Assembly: GCA_964530075.1 (NCBI GenBank)
Contig: CAZGXU010000001.1
Span: 1-64,000 of the forward strand
Source of the DNA: JANQEA01 sp964530075
GTDB lineage: Bacteria > Bipolaricaulota > Bipolaricaulia > UBA7950 > UBA9294
Direction of reading: 5' to 3'
DNA: 64,000 nt
In this document: positions 24,201-32,259 of the stretch, piece by piece
Position numbering within the stretch: position 1 is the stretch's first letter
How the letters are laid out: each line of letters starts with the position of its first letter
The notes under the pieces: model-generated
Database searches by the model: none
What the model saw: the letters and a program-made list of their open reading frames with translations, nothing else
What the model was told of the DNA's origin: nothing
Translations under genes and position numbers: made by a program

Positions 24201-24998
24201 CTAGTTCTCCGAGCCGCGGTTGATGCTCCCTTTCATCTCGTCGAGGATCCTGTCCTTCAGCCTGGAAACCTGCCGCTGGGATATCCCGAGTTCCTTCCCG
24301 ACCTCCGACTGGCTCTTCCCTTCGTAGAAGAGCCCCTCGACCACCTGCTGCTGGATTTCGGTCAGCTGCTCGATCGCGACGAGGACCCGCATGCGCACGT
24401 CGAACGGAAGGTCGTCCGATTCCGTTATCAGGTGCTCCGCCGTCGGCGGAGCGGGGTTCGGGTCGCTGCTCCGCTGCTGCTGGTCGATCGAGACGTAGGT
24501 CATGGTCTCGCGCCCCCGAAGAAGGGCGGTCAGTTGCTCCTCGCTGAGATCGAGCTGCGACGCCAACTCGCAGAGGGTCGGCGGGCGCCCCTCTCGCTGG
24601 AAGAACGCCTCCTCCGCCTCCTTGACGCGGCGATTCATCGTCTGAACCCACTGAGGAATCCTGATGGTCGAGTGCTTGTCGCGGATGTAGTGACGAATCT
24701 CACCCTGGATCAGATAGCTCGCGTAGGTGCTGAACCGCGTATTGCGCGCCAGATCGAAGTTCGCTACGGCGTTCAGGAGGCCGATGTAGCCTGCCTGGAT
24801 CAGATCGTCGAGCGGCTCCCCGGAGCTGAGGAACTTGACGGCGACCGATTTGACCAACCCGACGTTCCGCCGGACGATCTCCTCTCGCACGTCCGCCGAG
24901 TCGGAGCCGGTCTCCTCTCCTTTCTTCGCACGGTGGAGGAGCCGGATCAGCTCCTCGTTCGTCAGTGCGGCCAGGGGTGTCCCTCCTGCTTCGTGCAT
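24201..24998 (-). CDS. Alternative sigma factor, SigB/SigF/FliA type
   Basis: Encodes 265 residues with regions 2, 3 and 4 of group 3 sigma-70 factors. Region 2 contains GYIGLLNAVANFDLARNTRF and STYASYLIQGEIRHYIRDK. Region 3 contains PPTLCELASQLDLSEEQL. Region 4 ends in the helix-turn-helix SQSEVGKELGISQRQVSRLK. It is clearly paralogous to the shorter sigma-like protein at 39436-40101. No anti-sigma or anti-anti-sigma gene is adjacent, so control is not visible. It should direct polymerase to a stress or developmental regulon. Confidence 0.92.
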   Translation of the reverse strand: MHEAGGTPLAALTNEELIRLLHRAKKGEETGSDSADVREEIVRRNVGLVKSVAVKFLSSGEPLDDLIQAGYIGLLNAVANFDLARNTRFSTYASYLIQGEIRHYIRDKHSTIRIPQWVQTMNRRVKEAEEAFFQREGRPPTLCELASQLDLSEEQLTALLRGRETMTYVSIDQQQRSSDPNPAPPTAEHLITESDDLPFDVRMRVLVAIEQLTEIQQQVVEGLFYEGKSQSEVGKELGISQRQVSRLKDRILDEMKGSINRGSEN

Positions 24999-25091
24999 CT
25001 CGGTTCGTCACTCCAGCCTGCGGATGATTCGGTCCCCGGTCCGAGTTTCCGCGCTGTGGATCCGAAATCGGATGATCTACGACCGTGAATT

Positions 25092-25562
25092 CTAGGACGT
25101 CTGCCACCACAACAGGAGGGCAAACAGGGCGGCAAGAAGGGTCAACCGAAGGAGGTCGGAACGGAAAGCGAGGGACGGGGCGCGGGCGAGTGGGGACGGA
25201 CATCCGCGGACGGTGCACGCTCCGATCGCGTTTCGAAGCTCGAATTCCTGAGCACGGCCGGCCCCGAGGACGACCTCGTCTCCGACGAAGACGACCGGCA
25301 CGCTCGACGTCTCCACGTCGTAAGCCTTCGCCAGCTCCATCAGGAGGTCGAGCGCTTTCGGATCGGAGATGTCGTACCGGGCGATCGCCGACGCCGGCAA
25401 CTCGGACGTGAGGCCCTCGAGGAGCTCTTCGATCTGCGCGCAGTCGGGACAGCCGTCCTCGTAGAAGAGGACGATCCACGGGTTCGCCTCGGCCGCGGCC
25501 AGCGGGTGCGTGAAGGCGAGAAGCAAGGTGACGAACAGGAGGGAGACGGCGATCCGACGCAT
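25092..25562 (-). CDS. Exported thioredoxin-like protein with C-terminal membrane anchor
   Basis: Encodes 156 residues. Signal peptide (MRRIAVSLLFVTLLLAFTH...), then a thioredoxin/glutaredoxin fold with active site YEDGCPDCAQ (CxxC) and cis-Pro in SSVPVVFVGDE, and a C-terminal helix LLRLTLLAALFALLLWW. It starts 2 nt after the stop of the DsbD-like gene, whose own N-terminal thioredoxin domain it resembles (both have ...SVPxxFVGD). It probably works outside the cytoplasm as redox partner of that membrane reductase. Confidence 0.82.
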   Translation of the reverse strand: MRRIAVSLLFVTLLLAFTHPLAAAEANPWIVLFYEDGCPDCAQIEELLEGLTSELPASAIARYDISDPKALDLLMELAKAYDVETSSVPVVFVGDEVVLGAGRAQEFELRNAIGACTVRGCPSPLARAPSLAFRSDLLRLTLLAALFALLLWWQTS

Positions 25563-25564
25563 GT

Positions 25565-26704
25565 TCACATCCACCCCACGAAGACGGCGACGAGCATTCC
25601 CGCGCCGAGCAGGAACATGATCATCCCGGAGACCAAGTGAAGCTTGCCGAGACGGGCGGAACGCCAGCGCTCCGCTCGCGCGGTCGTCGTGAACCCGAGG
25701 CGAACCGCGAGGGTGATCGCCACCAGGGGAAGGACGAAAATCACGTTGTAGAACAGAAGGTAGAGGATCCCTTCGGCCCGGGTCGTCGTCTTGCTCAACA
25801 GGGCGAGAATGGCGATGTACGGTCCGGATGAGCAGGGAAGCAGGAAGAGCGAGTCGAGGACGCCGACGCAGAACGCACCGGGGACGCTGACCACGGACGC
25901 CGTCAGACGCTTCACGATCGGGCGCCAGCGCTGGGGGACCTCGATGGTGAACCACTTCCCGTAGGCGAAGTAGTCCTTCGTGTTCCAAAGGCCGAGAAGA
26001 ATCGCGAGAGAGGAGACCGCCATGATAAACGGGCGCTGGATCCCGGCGGCCTGAATGGCGGAGAAGATCCCGATTCCCATCAGGAAGTACGAGATGAAGA
26101 CGGCGATCGTGAACGCGAAACCGGCCTTCAGAACCAGCGCCCTGCGTCCCCTGCGCTCCGCTACGAGGAGCGTCCCGAGGAGGAGGACGAGGACCGCAAA
26201 CGTGCACGGATTCACCGAATCGGCCGCCGCGGCGAGGATGACCGCCGGGATTGTCAGGTTCTCCGCGAGGCTGCTTCCGGCACTTTCGGCGATTCGTGAG
26301 AGCGGGGAAGGAGCCTGCATGTCGATCGCCACGCGGATCGCCCGTTCGAGAGCGATCTCCTCGGTCCGCCCCGACGGGGTGAAGGGCTCCTCCTCCAGGC
26401 CGTAGAAGACCCCGCCGACGAAGGCGACGTCCCCGACGAAGAGGATCGGGACGGACCCCTCATCGACGTTGTACGCCGCGAGGAGCTTCGGGAGCAGATC
26501 GAGAGACTCGGGCTCGTGGATCTCGTAGCGGAGGATCTCCAGCTCCGGGTAGTCGGGATGGATCGACTCGAGGAAGGCTTCGGTGCGGGCGCAGTGCGAG
26601 CAGCCGGTCTCGTGGAAGAGGACGAGCGTCGTCGGATCCGCCGACGCCGCAAACGCGGACAACAGAACCGCGCCGAGGCACACGAGGCCAGGCTTCACGC
26701 TCAA
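25565..26704 (-). CDS. DsbD/CcdA-like thiol-disulfide membrane transporter with N-terminal thioredoxin domain
   Basis: Encodes 379 residues starting at TTG 26704 (GGAG upstream; a GTG two codons later is possible). After a signal peptide an exported thioredoxin domain (about 22-135) has HETGCSHCARTE and SVPILFVGD. The membrane domain (about 150-378) has six or more helices and two conserved Cys-Pro/Pro-Cys sites, NPCTFAVLVLLL and LPCSSGPYIAIL, as in CcdA/DsbD, which carry electrons across the membrane. The thioredoxin domain precedes the membrane domain, unlike canonical DsbD, where it follows. Cotranscribed with the small thioredoxin-like gene and near the rhodanese gene. Confidence 0.85.
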   Translation of the reverse strand: MSVKPGLVCLGAVLLSAFAASADPTTLVLFHETGCSHCARTEAFLESIHPDYPELEILRYEIHEPESLDLLPKLLAAYNVDEGSVPILFVGDVAFVGGVFYGLEEEPFTPSGRTEEIALERAIRVAIDMQAPSPLSRIAESAGSSLAENLTIPAVILAAAADSVNPCTFAVLVLLLGTLLVAERRGRRALVLKAGFAFTIAVFISYFLMGIGIFSAIQAAGIQRPFIMAVSSLAILLGLWNTKDYFAYGKWFTIEVPQRWRPIVKRLTASVVSVPGAFCVGVLDSLFLLPCSSGPYIAILALLSKTTTRAEGILYLLFYNVIFVLPLVAITLAVRLGFTTTARAERWRSARLGKLHLVSGMIMFLLGAGMLVAVFVGWM

Positions 26705-26741
26705 CCGAGGCTCCCTGCGGCAGCCGGGTGCAGCACAGAAC

Positions 26742-27824
26742 CTACTCCGGACTCGCCGCGACGAACCGCTCGCCGAACTGGCGGATCCACTCGTCGAGGC
26801 CGCCGAGGAGGCTCCGCGCCTGATCGAAGCCTGCGTCGAGCATCGTCTGGGCCTCGGCGTCGCTCTGCTCGTTGGCGTCGTCGTAGAGGATGATCAGGGC
26901 GTCCTTCGGCAGGTCGCCGAGCCGGCCGGAGATCTCGGTGTACGGGATGTTGATCGCGCCGAGCAGGTGGGACTCGTCGTAGGCCGCCGGATCGCGGAGG
27001 TCGATCAGCAGGTAGGTGAGGTACCGGAGGTCCGCGACGTCTGTGCACAGAGGATCTTCCTCCGGACAGGCGAGCTGGGTCCCCCCCTCTCGGGTGGGCG
27101 CCTCGAACGCGTCGGCCGCCGTTTGGAGCAGGTACGTGCCGTACCGGCGCGCCCACTCGTCGAGCCCGCCGAGGGCGTAGTAGACGGTCTTGTAGCCTCG
27201 CGCAGCGAGGTCCGCCGCCGCCCGCTCGCTCGCCTCGCCGGCCTGATCGCAGAGGATGATCAGAGCGTCCGTCGGGAGGCGGTTGAGCCACTCGTTCAAC
27301 GTCGCGGCGGGGATGTTGACCGCGCCGATTAGGTGCGCTTCCTCGTAGGCGGCGGGGTCGCGGAGGTCGACGAGGAGGTAGAACAGGTAGTTCATGTCGG
27401 TGACGGAGATCTGATACGGTTGCGCCCGGATCACCTCGCCGGTGACGCGGAGCGTGAACTTCGGTCGGTCCGATCCGGACGAGTCGGCGTAGTCGGGATC
27501 GTTGGTGTAGACGTAGATCAACTTGCTGATCCTCCCCACAAAGCCCGTCGTGTCGATCCGGACCTCGAGCTCGACCGATTCCCCGGGGGCGAGCCGATCG
27601 GTCGCCAGGGCGGTCGTCGTGCACCCGCACGAGGCGACGACCTTCATGATCTCCAGCGGGCTGTCCCCGATGTTCTCGATCGTGAACACGTGCGTGACCG
27701 CGTACCCCTCCAGGATCGAGCCGAAGTCGTAGGTCGGCTCCTCGACGTAGACCTTCGGCGCCGCGTGGGCCGTGGCGGCGATCGCGAGACACGAAACGAT
27801 GACTGCAAGTAGCACCTTCTTCAT
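26742..27824 (-). CDS. Exported DUF1573 protein with tandem rhodanese domains
   Basis: Encodes 360 residues. Signal peptide (MKKVLLAVIVSCLAIAATAHA), a DUF1573/ASPM-like beta domain (about 25-130) with VVASCGCTTTAL, then two rhodanese domains (about 140-235 and 255-350). The first has an active-site Cys in ALIILCDQAGEASERA; the second has Tyr there (ALIILYDDANEQSDAEA), so only the first should carry persulfide. Both share VDLRDPAAYEEAHLIGAVNIP / IDLRDPAAYDESHLLGAINIP, showing internal duplication. It is upstream of the DsbD-like and thioredoxin-like genes (37-nt gap) and likely acts with them in extracytoplasmic sulfur or thiol handling. Confidence 0.85.
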   Translation of the reverse strand: MKKVLLAVIVSCLAIAATAHAAPKVYVEEPTYDFGSILEGYAVTHVFTIENIGDSPLEIMKVVASCGCTTTALATDRLAPGESVELEVRIDTTGFVGRISKLIYVYTNDPDYADSSGSDRPKFTLRVTGEVIRAQPYQISVTDMNYLFYLLVDLRDPAAYEEAHLIGAVNIPAATLNEWLNRLPTDALIILCDQAGEASERAAADLAARGYKTVYYALGGLDEWARRYGTYLLQTAADAFEAPTREGGTQLACPEEDPLCTDVADLRYLTYLLIDLRDPAAYDESHLLGAINIPYTEISGRLGDLPKDALIILYDDANEQSDAEAQTMLDAGFDQARSLLGGLDEWIRQFGERFVAASPE

Positions 27825-27855
27825 CGGCGTTCCTCCCTGGGATGGACTCCGGTGT

Positions 27856-27864
27856 ATTGTACCA
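27856..27864 (-). promoter_or_regulatory. Extended -10 promoter element TGGTACAAT
   Basis: On the minus strand TGG directly precedes TACAAT, 31 nt upstream of ATG 27824. It would drive the rhodanese/DsbD-like/thioredoxin-like operon. Confidence 0.5.
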
Positions 27865-27969
27865 ACAACTCCGCTTTGGTTCCCACGGGATCGTCGATCG
27901 TCGTCGGACCATGTACCCGTCGGGGCGCGGCCGGTTCCACGCCGCCGATTCGACCGCCGCGCAGTCGTT

Positions 27970-27998
27970 TTGCACGTAAAGAAGGCGGCTCGTATTAT
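27970..27998 (+). promoter_or_regulatory. hypBAF promoter (TTGCAC-17-TATTAT)
   Basis: TTGCAC (27970-27975), 17 nt, TATTAT (27993-27998). Leader of about 15 nt to the hypB ATG. Confidence 0.5.
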
Positions 27999-28019
27999 CC
28001 CGCCCGAAGGGGTGAAGAC

Positions 28020-28694
28020 ATGCACGATGTCCGGATGAGCGGAGAAGACGTCCTCAAGCGGCAACTCGAGCTGGCCGACGCGAACTACCATCGGTTGAAG
28101 GCGAGGGGCGTTCGGGCAATCAGCGTCCTCGGCGCGATCGGCAGCGGGAAGACGACGCTGATCGAGCGGTTGATCGACCGGCTCTCGGCCTGCGGGCGGA
28201 CGGTCGGGACGATCGCCGCCGACTCCGCCGGGGACGACGACCATCGACGGTTCGTGGCGCGCGGTGCGCGATCGGTCAATCTCAACACCCAGGACGATTG
28301 CCATCTCGACGCACACATGGTCGATCACGCGATGGATCGCCTCCCGCTGGACGAGCTGGACTATCTGTTCGTCGAAAACGTCGGGAACCTCATCTGCCCG
28401 GCCGACTTTCCGCTCGGCGTCGACCGGGAGATCGTCGTCATCTCGGTGACCGAGGGGGACGACATGGTGCGCAAACACCCGAAGATCTTTGCGCAGACCG
28501 ACGTGATGGTCGTCAACAAGGTCGACCTCGCCGATGCGGTCGGGGTCGATCCGCAGCGGATTGTCTCCGACTACAGGGAGGTCAACCCGCACGGGGCCGT
28601 CGCGTTGACCGACGCGCGACACGAGCGCGGGATCGAAGACGTGATCAGGGCGCTGGGAATCGAATGCACGAGTACTCCGTCGTCACCGAGCTAA
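28020..28694 (+). CDS. hypB: Hydrogenase nickel incorporation GTPase HypB
   Basis: Encodes 224 residues. P-loop GAIGSGKTTLIERL near residue 38, then VENVGNLICP (switch region), VVNKVDLAD as the G4 motif. It delivers nickel to [NiFe]-hydrogenase large subunits using GTP. No N-terminal His-rich nickel-storage stretch is present. ATG 28020 is preferred (GGGGTGA upstream); an ATG five codons later is possible. It overlaps hypA by 31 bp. No hydrogenase structural genes, hypC, hypD or hypE are in the window. Confidence 0.93.
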   Translation: MHDVRMSGEDVLKRQLELADANYHRLKARGVRAISVLGAIGSGKTTLIERLIDRLSACGRTVGTIAADSAGDDDHRRFVARGARSVNLNTQDDCHLDAHMVDHAMDRLPLDELDYLFVENVGNLICPADFPLGVDREIVVISVTEGDDMVRKHPKIFAQTDVMVVNKVDLADAVGVDPQRIVSDYREVNPHGAVALTDARHERGIEDVIRALGIECTSTPSSPS

Positions 28695-29053
28695 TCTCGG
28701 CCCTGCTGCCGAAGCTGGAGGATCACGACGGGCGGGTGAGCGCCGTCATTCTCGTGAAGGGGGAGCTGCGGATCCTCTCCGACGAGGCGCTACGAAACGC
28801 GTTCGAGCTCCTGTCCCGGGAGACGCGCCTGGAGGGATCGGAGCTGGTGATCGAGCCGGTCGAGGTGCGGGTGCGCTGCAGATCGTGCGGCTACGCCGGG
28901 CTGGCGGAGCACGTGCGCGAGGAGGCGTTCCATTTCGCGATCCCGATTCTCAGTTGCCCGGCCTGCGGCGCCGAGGTCGACGTCGAGGCGGGGCGCGAGC
29001 TGTATGTCGATCGGGTGACGATACAGACGGAGGCGGCGGCGGAAGCCTCATGA
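28664..29053 (+). CDS. hypA: Hydrogenase nickel-insertion zinc protein HypA
   Basis: Encodes 129 residues. The N-terminal MHE nickel-binding motif is intact and the zinc site has two CxxC pairs (CRSCGYAG and CPACGAEV). It partners HypB. Usual HypA length is about 115; the tail after the zinc domain is slightly longer. The stop overlaps the hypF ATG (ATGA). Confidence 0.93.
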   Translation: MHEYSVVTELISALLPKLEDHDGRVSAVILVKGELRILSDEALRNAFELLSRETRLEGSELVIEPVEVRVRCRSCGYAGLAEHVREEAFHFAIPILSCPACGAEVDVEAGRELYVDRVTIQTEAAAEAS

Positions 29054-31410
29054 GCCTGCAGCGGAAGCGTCTCCTCGTTCGGGGCGTCGTCCAAGGAGTC
29101 GGGTTCCGCCCGTTCATCTACCGGATCGCCACGGGGAATCGCCTCGGTGGATCGGTGCGGAACCGCGGCGATGCCGGGGTCGAGATCCTCGTCGAGGGCG
29201 CGGCCGACTCGCTCGGCGCCTTTCTCGTCGAGCTGGAGCGCGATCTCCCCCCGTTGGCGCGGATCACGTCGGTCGATCTCTCCGAACAGGAGCCGATCGG
29301 GGAGACGGAGTTCGTCATCCTCCCGTCGACCGAGGAGGGGGAGCGAGGCGGGACCCTCCCTCCGGACGTGGCGATCTGCGATGCCTGCGTGGCCGAGATC
29401 CTCGGCGGATCGAGGTTCACCGGGTACTGGGCGACCAGTTGCACCGACTGCGGCCCGCGGTTCACGGTGATCGAATCGCTCCCGTACGACCGGCCCCGGA
29501 CGTCGATGGCCGACTTCCCGATGTGCGATGCCTGCAGCGGGGAATACCGCGATCCGTTCGACCGCCGGTACCACGCGCAGACGACCGCATGCGCGGCGTG
29601 CGGCCCGACGCTGACGTTCGACGGGGAATCCGACACGGCTCTCGATCGAGCGGGTGAGGCGCTCCGGGCGGGCCGGGTCGTCGCGATCAAGGGGATCGGC
29701 GGGACGCACTTGGCGTGCGACGCCACGAGCGAGGACGCGGTGGCCCGGCTCCGCGCTCGGGTCGGTCGGCCGTCGCAGCCGTACGCGCTGATGGCCACGG
29801 AGAAGATGATCCGGGCGTTTGCCGCTCCGGACGATGCGGAGTGGGCGCAGCTCCGCGGACCCGAGCGGCCGATCGTCGTGCTCCGCGCGCGCCCCGGGGC
29901 CCTGGCCGAGTCCGTCGCCCCCGGGTTGCACACCGTCGGCGCGATGCTCCCCTACACCGGCCTCCATCATCTCCTCTTCGAGCGAGTCGACGCGCCGCTG
30001 GTGATGACGAGCGCCAACCTGCCGGGACGGCCGATGCTGATCGACAACGCGGAGATCGAACGCCGTCTGGCCGGGGTCGCCGACCATCTCCTGCTGCACG
30101 ACCGAAGGGTCGTCGCCCGCTGCGACGATTCGGTCCGACGGCAGGTCGCCGGCCGGCTCGTCTTTCTCCGCCGGTCGAGGGGGTGGGTCCCGGGGCCGAT
30201 CGACGCGCCGCTCGGGGACGAGCCGATCCTCGCCCTCGGCCCGGAGACGGATCTGACGTTCGCGATCTACGCCGACGGCGCCGCGACCCTCTCCCAGCAC
30301 ATCGGGTCGGTCGACGACCTGGAGACGATCGAGTTCCTACGGGAGGCGGTCGATCACCTCTACCGGATCACCCGGACGCCGGCGCCTCGGATCGTCGCCT
30401 GCGACCTTCACCCTCGGTTCGCGACCACGCGCATGGCAGACGAGCTGGCGGAGCGGCACGGGGCCCGCGTCGTGCGCGTCCAACACCACGCGGCGCACCT
30501 CCTCTCGGTGATGGCCGAGCACAGGCTCGACGCCGCGGTCGGGATCATCCTGGATGGGTACGGCCACGGGTGGGACGGCGACGCGTGGGGCGGGGAGCTG
30601 CTCGTCGTGGGGGACGGCGTCATCGAACGGGTCGGGTTTCTCAGCCCGGCCCGTCTTCCCGGCGGCGACCTCGCAGCGCGTCGGCCGCTCCGGATGGCGG
30701 CGTCGTTCCTCCACGCCGGGGGGGCGGACGAGGAGAAGCTGAGGGAGGGGCTGGGGGCACGCGGGTTGGGTGAAGAGGCGATCGGGCTCCTGCTGGCGCA
30801 GATCGAGCGGGGCGCGAACGCGCCGTGGACGACCAGCGCCGGCCGCTTCCTCGACGCGGTCTCCGCCTGGCTCGGCGTCTGCCTGGAGCGGACCTACGAG
30901 GGCGAGCCGGCGATGCGCCTCGAGGCCGCCGCCGCACGAGGGACGGCGCTTCCCATCGAGGTCGACATCCAGCGGGACGGAGGGGGCCGCGTCGTCGATA
31001 CCGTCAACCTGTTCGCGCGGCTCGTCGGTCTGGCGGAGACGAACTCGATCGAGGACGTCAGCGCCACGGCGCAAGCGGCGCTGGCGGACGGTGCGGCCCG
31101 CGCAGCGGCGGAGATCGCGGCCGAGCGCGGCATCCGGGATGTCTGCCTCAGCGGAGGCGTCGCGTACAACGACGCGATCGCGTCGACGGTCCGTGCCGCG
31201 ATCGAGGCGGCCGGCCTTCGCTATCGGACCAACGAACGAGTGCCATGCGGTGACGGTGGGATCTCGTTCGGTCAGGCGGCCTACGCCGGGCGCGGAATCG
31301 AGGTCCTAGAAGCAGACCGGCCCGATACAGCACCCCGCGACCGTAGCCAGGAGTCCCCCGAGCAGTCCAAGAGAAAGAACCCATCGGATCATGTGCCGGA
31401 TTGTACGTGA
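29050..31410 (+). CDS. hypF: Carbamoyltransferase HypF
   Basis: Encodes 786 residues. Acylphosphatase domain with VVQGVGFRPFIYRIA at the start, two zinc-finger motifs (CDACVAEI...CTDCGPRF and CDACSGEY...CAACGP), a YrdC-like domain, and a Kae1-like domain with VQHHAAHLLS and CGDGGISFGQA. It makes the carbamoyl group for the hydrogenase CN ligands. Everything needed is present. The last 30 or so residues after the usual family end are hydrophilic and not family-like; the opposite strand of this tail encodes a possible micro-lipoprotein (31306-31392). Confidence 0.94.
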   Translation: MSLQRKRLLVRGVVQGVGFRPFIYRIATGNRLGGSVRNRGDAGVEILVEGAADSLGAFLVELERDLPPLARITSVDLSEQEPIGETEFVILPSTEEGERGGTLPPDVAICDACVAEILGGSRFTGYWATSCTDCGPRFTVIESLPYDRPRTSMADFPMCDACSGEYRDPFDRRYHAQTTACAACGPTLTFDGESDTALDRAGEALRAGRVVAIKGIGGTHLACDATSEDAVARLRARVGRPSQPYALMATEKMIRAFAAPDDAEWAQLRGPERPIVVLRARPGALAESVAPGLHTVGAMLPYTGLHHLLFERVDAPLVMTSANLPGRPMLIDNAEIERRLAGVADHLLLHDRRVVARCDDSVRRQVAGRLVFLRRSRGWVPGPIDAPLGDEPILALGPETDLTFAIYADGAATLSQHIGSVDDLETIEFLREAVDHLYRITRTPAPRIVACDLHPRFATTRMADELAERHGARVVRVQHHAAHLLSVMAEHRLDAAVGIILDGYGHGWDGDAWGGELLVVGDGVIERVGFLSPARLPGGDLAARRPLRMAASFLHAGGADEEKLREGLGARGLGEEAIGLLLAQIERGANAPWTTSAGRFLDAVSAWLGVCLERTYEGEPAMRLEAAAARGTALPIEVDIQRDGGGRVVDTVNLFARLVGLAETNSIEDVSATAQAALADGAARAAAEIAAERGIRDVCLSGGVAYNDAIASTVRAAIEAAGLRYRTNERVPCGDGGISFGQAAYAGRGIEVLEADRPDTAPRDRSQESPEQSKRKNPSDHVPDCT
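31306..31392 (-). CDS. Possible micro-lipoprotein (28 residues)
   Basis: An ATG frame antisense to the hypF 3' tail. It encodes 28 residues: MIRWVLSLGLLGGLL, then ATVAGCCIGPVCF and stop. This is a complete lipoprotein-type signal peptide with a VAGC lipobox followed by a seven-residue mature part with two further residues Cys-Ile and a Cys near the end. TACAAT lies 7 nt upstream of the ATG and TTGTGA 16 nt before that, so the mRNA would be leaderless. Such short entericidin-like or signal-only lipoproteins exist, but the overlap with hypF and small size make chance possible. Confidence 0.35.
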   Translation of the reverse strand: MIRWVLSLGLLGGLLATVAGCCIGPVCF

Positions 31411-31427
31411 GCACGGCGCGTTCACAA
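31400..31427 (-). promoter_or_regulatory. Promoter TTGTGA-16-TACAAT
   Basis: On the minus strand TTGTGA (31422-31427), 16 nt, TACAAT (31400-31405), ending 7 nt before the ATG at 31392. Confidence 0.45.
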
Positions 31428-31461
31428 GGACCCCGGTGGGGCCCGGTGGTCTCAGATGACG

Positions 31462-31489
31462 CGAGGGACGGCCGGTCGACCGTCCCTCG
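31462..31489. terminator. Perfect 10-bp hairpin after hypF
   Basis: CGAGGGACGG, an 8-nt loop, CCGTCCCTCG. It lies 51 nt past the hypF stop and beyond the end of the convergent DUF922 gene (stop 31592). No T-run. Confidence 0.45.
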
Positions 31490-31591
31490 GGGCAAGAGGT
31501 CTGTTCCGCTGCGTAAGGAGGTGGTGTTGCGCTGTCCGCCCGGATCTACTCCGAACCGCGCGCCCGGTTTCAGCCGGTCGGTGAATCGGAG

Positions 31592-32215
31592 TTACGGCGC
31601 GCACGCCGGGTCGAGGAGCCACGCGGCGATCTGGGCTTCCCACCGCGCTTGGCCGCCGGGGTCGTTCCCGTGGTCGGACTCCTCGTCGTATCGGGCCTGA
31701 GCGGCCTCCAGCTGCGCGAGGACTTCGTTCGCCTTCTGATGAAGGGCCGCATTCAACGCGCCGATTGTCCCCTCTTGGGTCACGCCCTGGGCTTGGATGC
31801 ACGGGAGGAGAGCCTCCAGCTTGCGGCGATAGACCTCGTTCAGATCGAAGTGCGCCTGTTCGTGCCGCAGGACGTCATCGTCCGCCGCCTCGGTGACGAC
31901 CCAGGAGAGCGAGGGCTCCACCGTGTTCGTGATCGTCACGCTCTCGACGTGCCCGGTCCACATACCGCCTCTCGACGTGACCGAGTAGCTGGCGTACCAC
32001 CGGATCGTCATGTGGATCGCCGCCGCTTCGCTCCGGTGGACGGCGTCCGCCGGCGGCGTGGCCTGGAACAGGTCCCACGTCAACGGTCTCGCTTCGCTCC
32101 ACGGGATCCCGGGATCCGAGCCCCCCGACGTGGCGGTGAACGCGACGAGGCCGATCAGACAGGCGAAGAGGGCGAACTTGACGGCGCGGATCGCGGACCA
32201 CCCAGCGTGCTGCAC
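31592..32215 (-). CDS. DUF922 family, predicted exported Zn-dependent protease
   Basis: Encodes 207 residues from a GTG with GGGGGAGGAG upstream. One N-terminal hydrophobic helix (about 12-30) acts as signal or anchor. The domain contains RPLTWDLFQ near its start and the DUF922 zinc motif VLRHEQAHFDLNEVY (HExxH-like), with a glutamate-rich helix afterwards. The family is annotated as predicted secreted Zn proteases, without firm biochemistry. It stands alone between the hyp genes and the DUF2207-LemA pair. Confidence 0.8.
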   Translation of the reverse strand: MQHAGWSAIRAVKFALFACLIGLVAFTATSGGSDPGIPWSEARPLTWDLFQATPPADAVHRSEAAAIHMTIRWYASYSVTSRGGMWTGHVESVTITNTVEPSLSWVVTEAADDDVLRHEQAHFDLNEVYRRKLEALLPCIQAQGVTQEGTIGALNAALHQKANEVLAQLEAAQARYDEESDHGNDPGGQARWEAQIAAWLLDPACAP

Positions 32216-32259
32216 GTCTCCTCCCCCTTCAGGTCGATCTTACCCGAAGCCAGTTGGAT

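Noticed and set aside
25000..25091. Possible autoregulated promoter of the sigma-factor gene.
   Set aside because: No recognisable SigB/SigF-type or housekeeping promoter could be read in this short interval.
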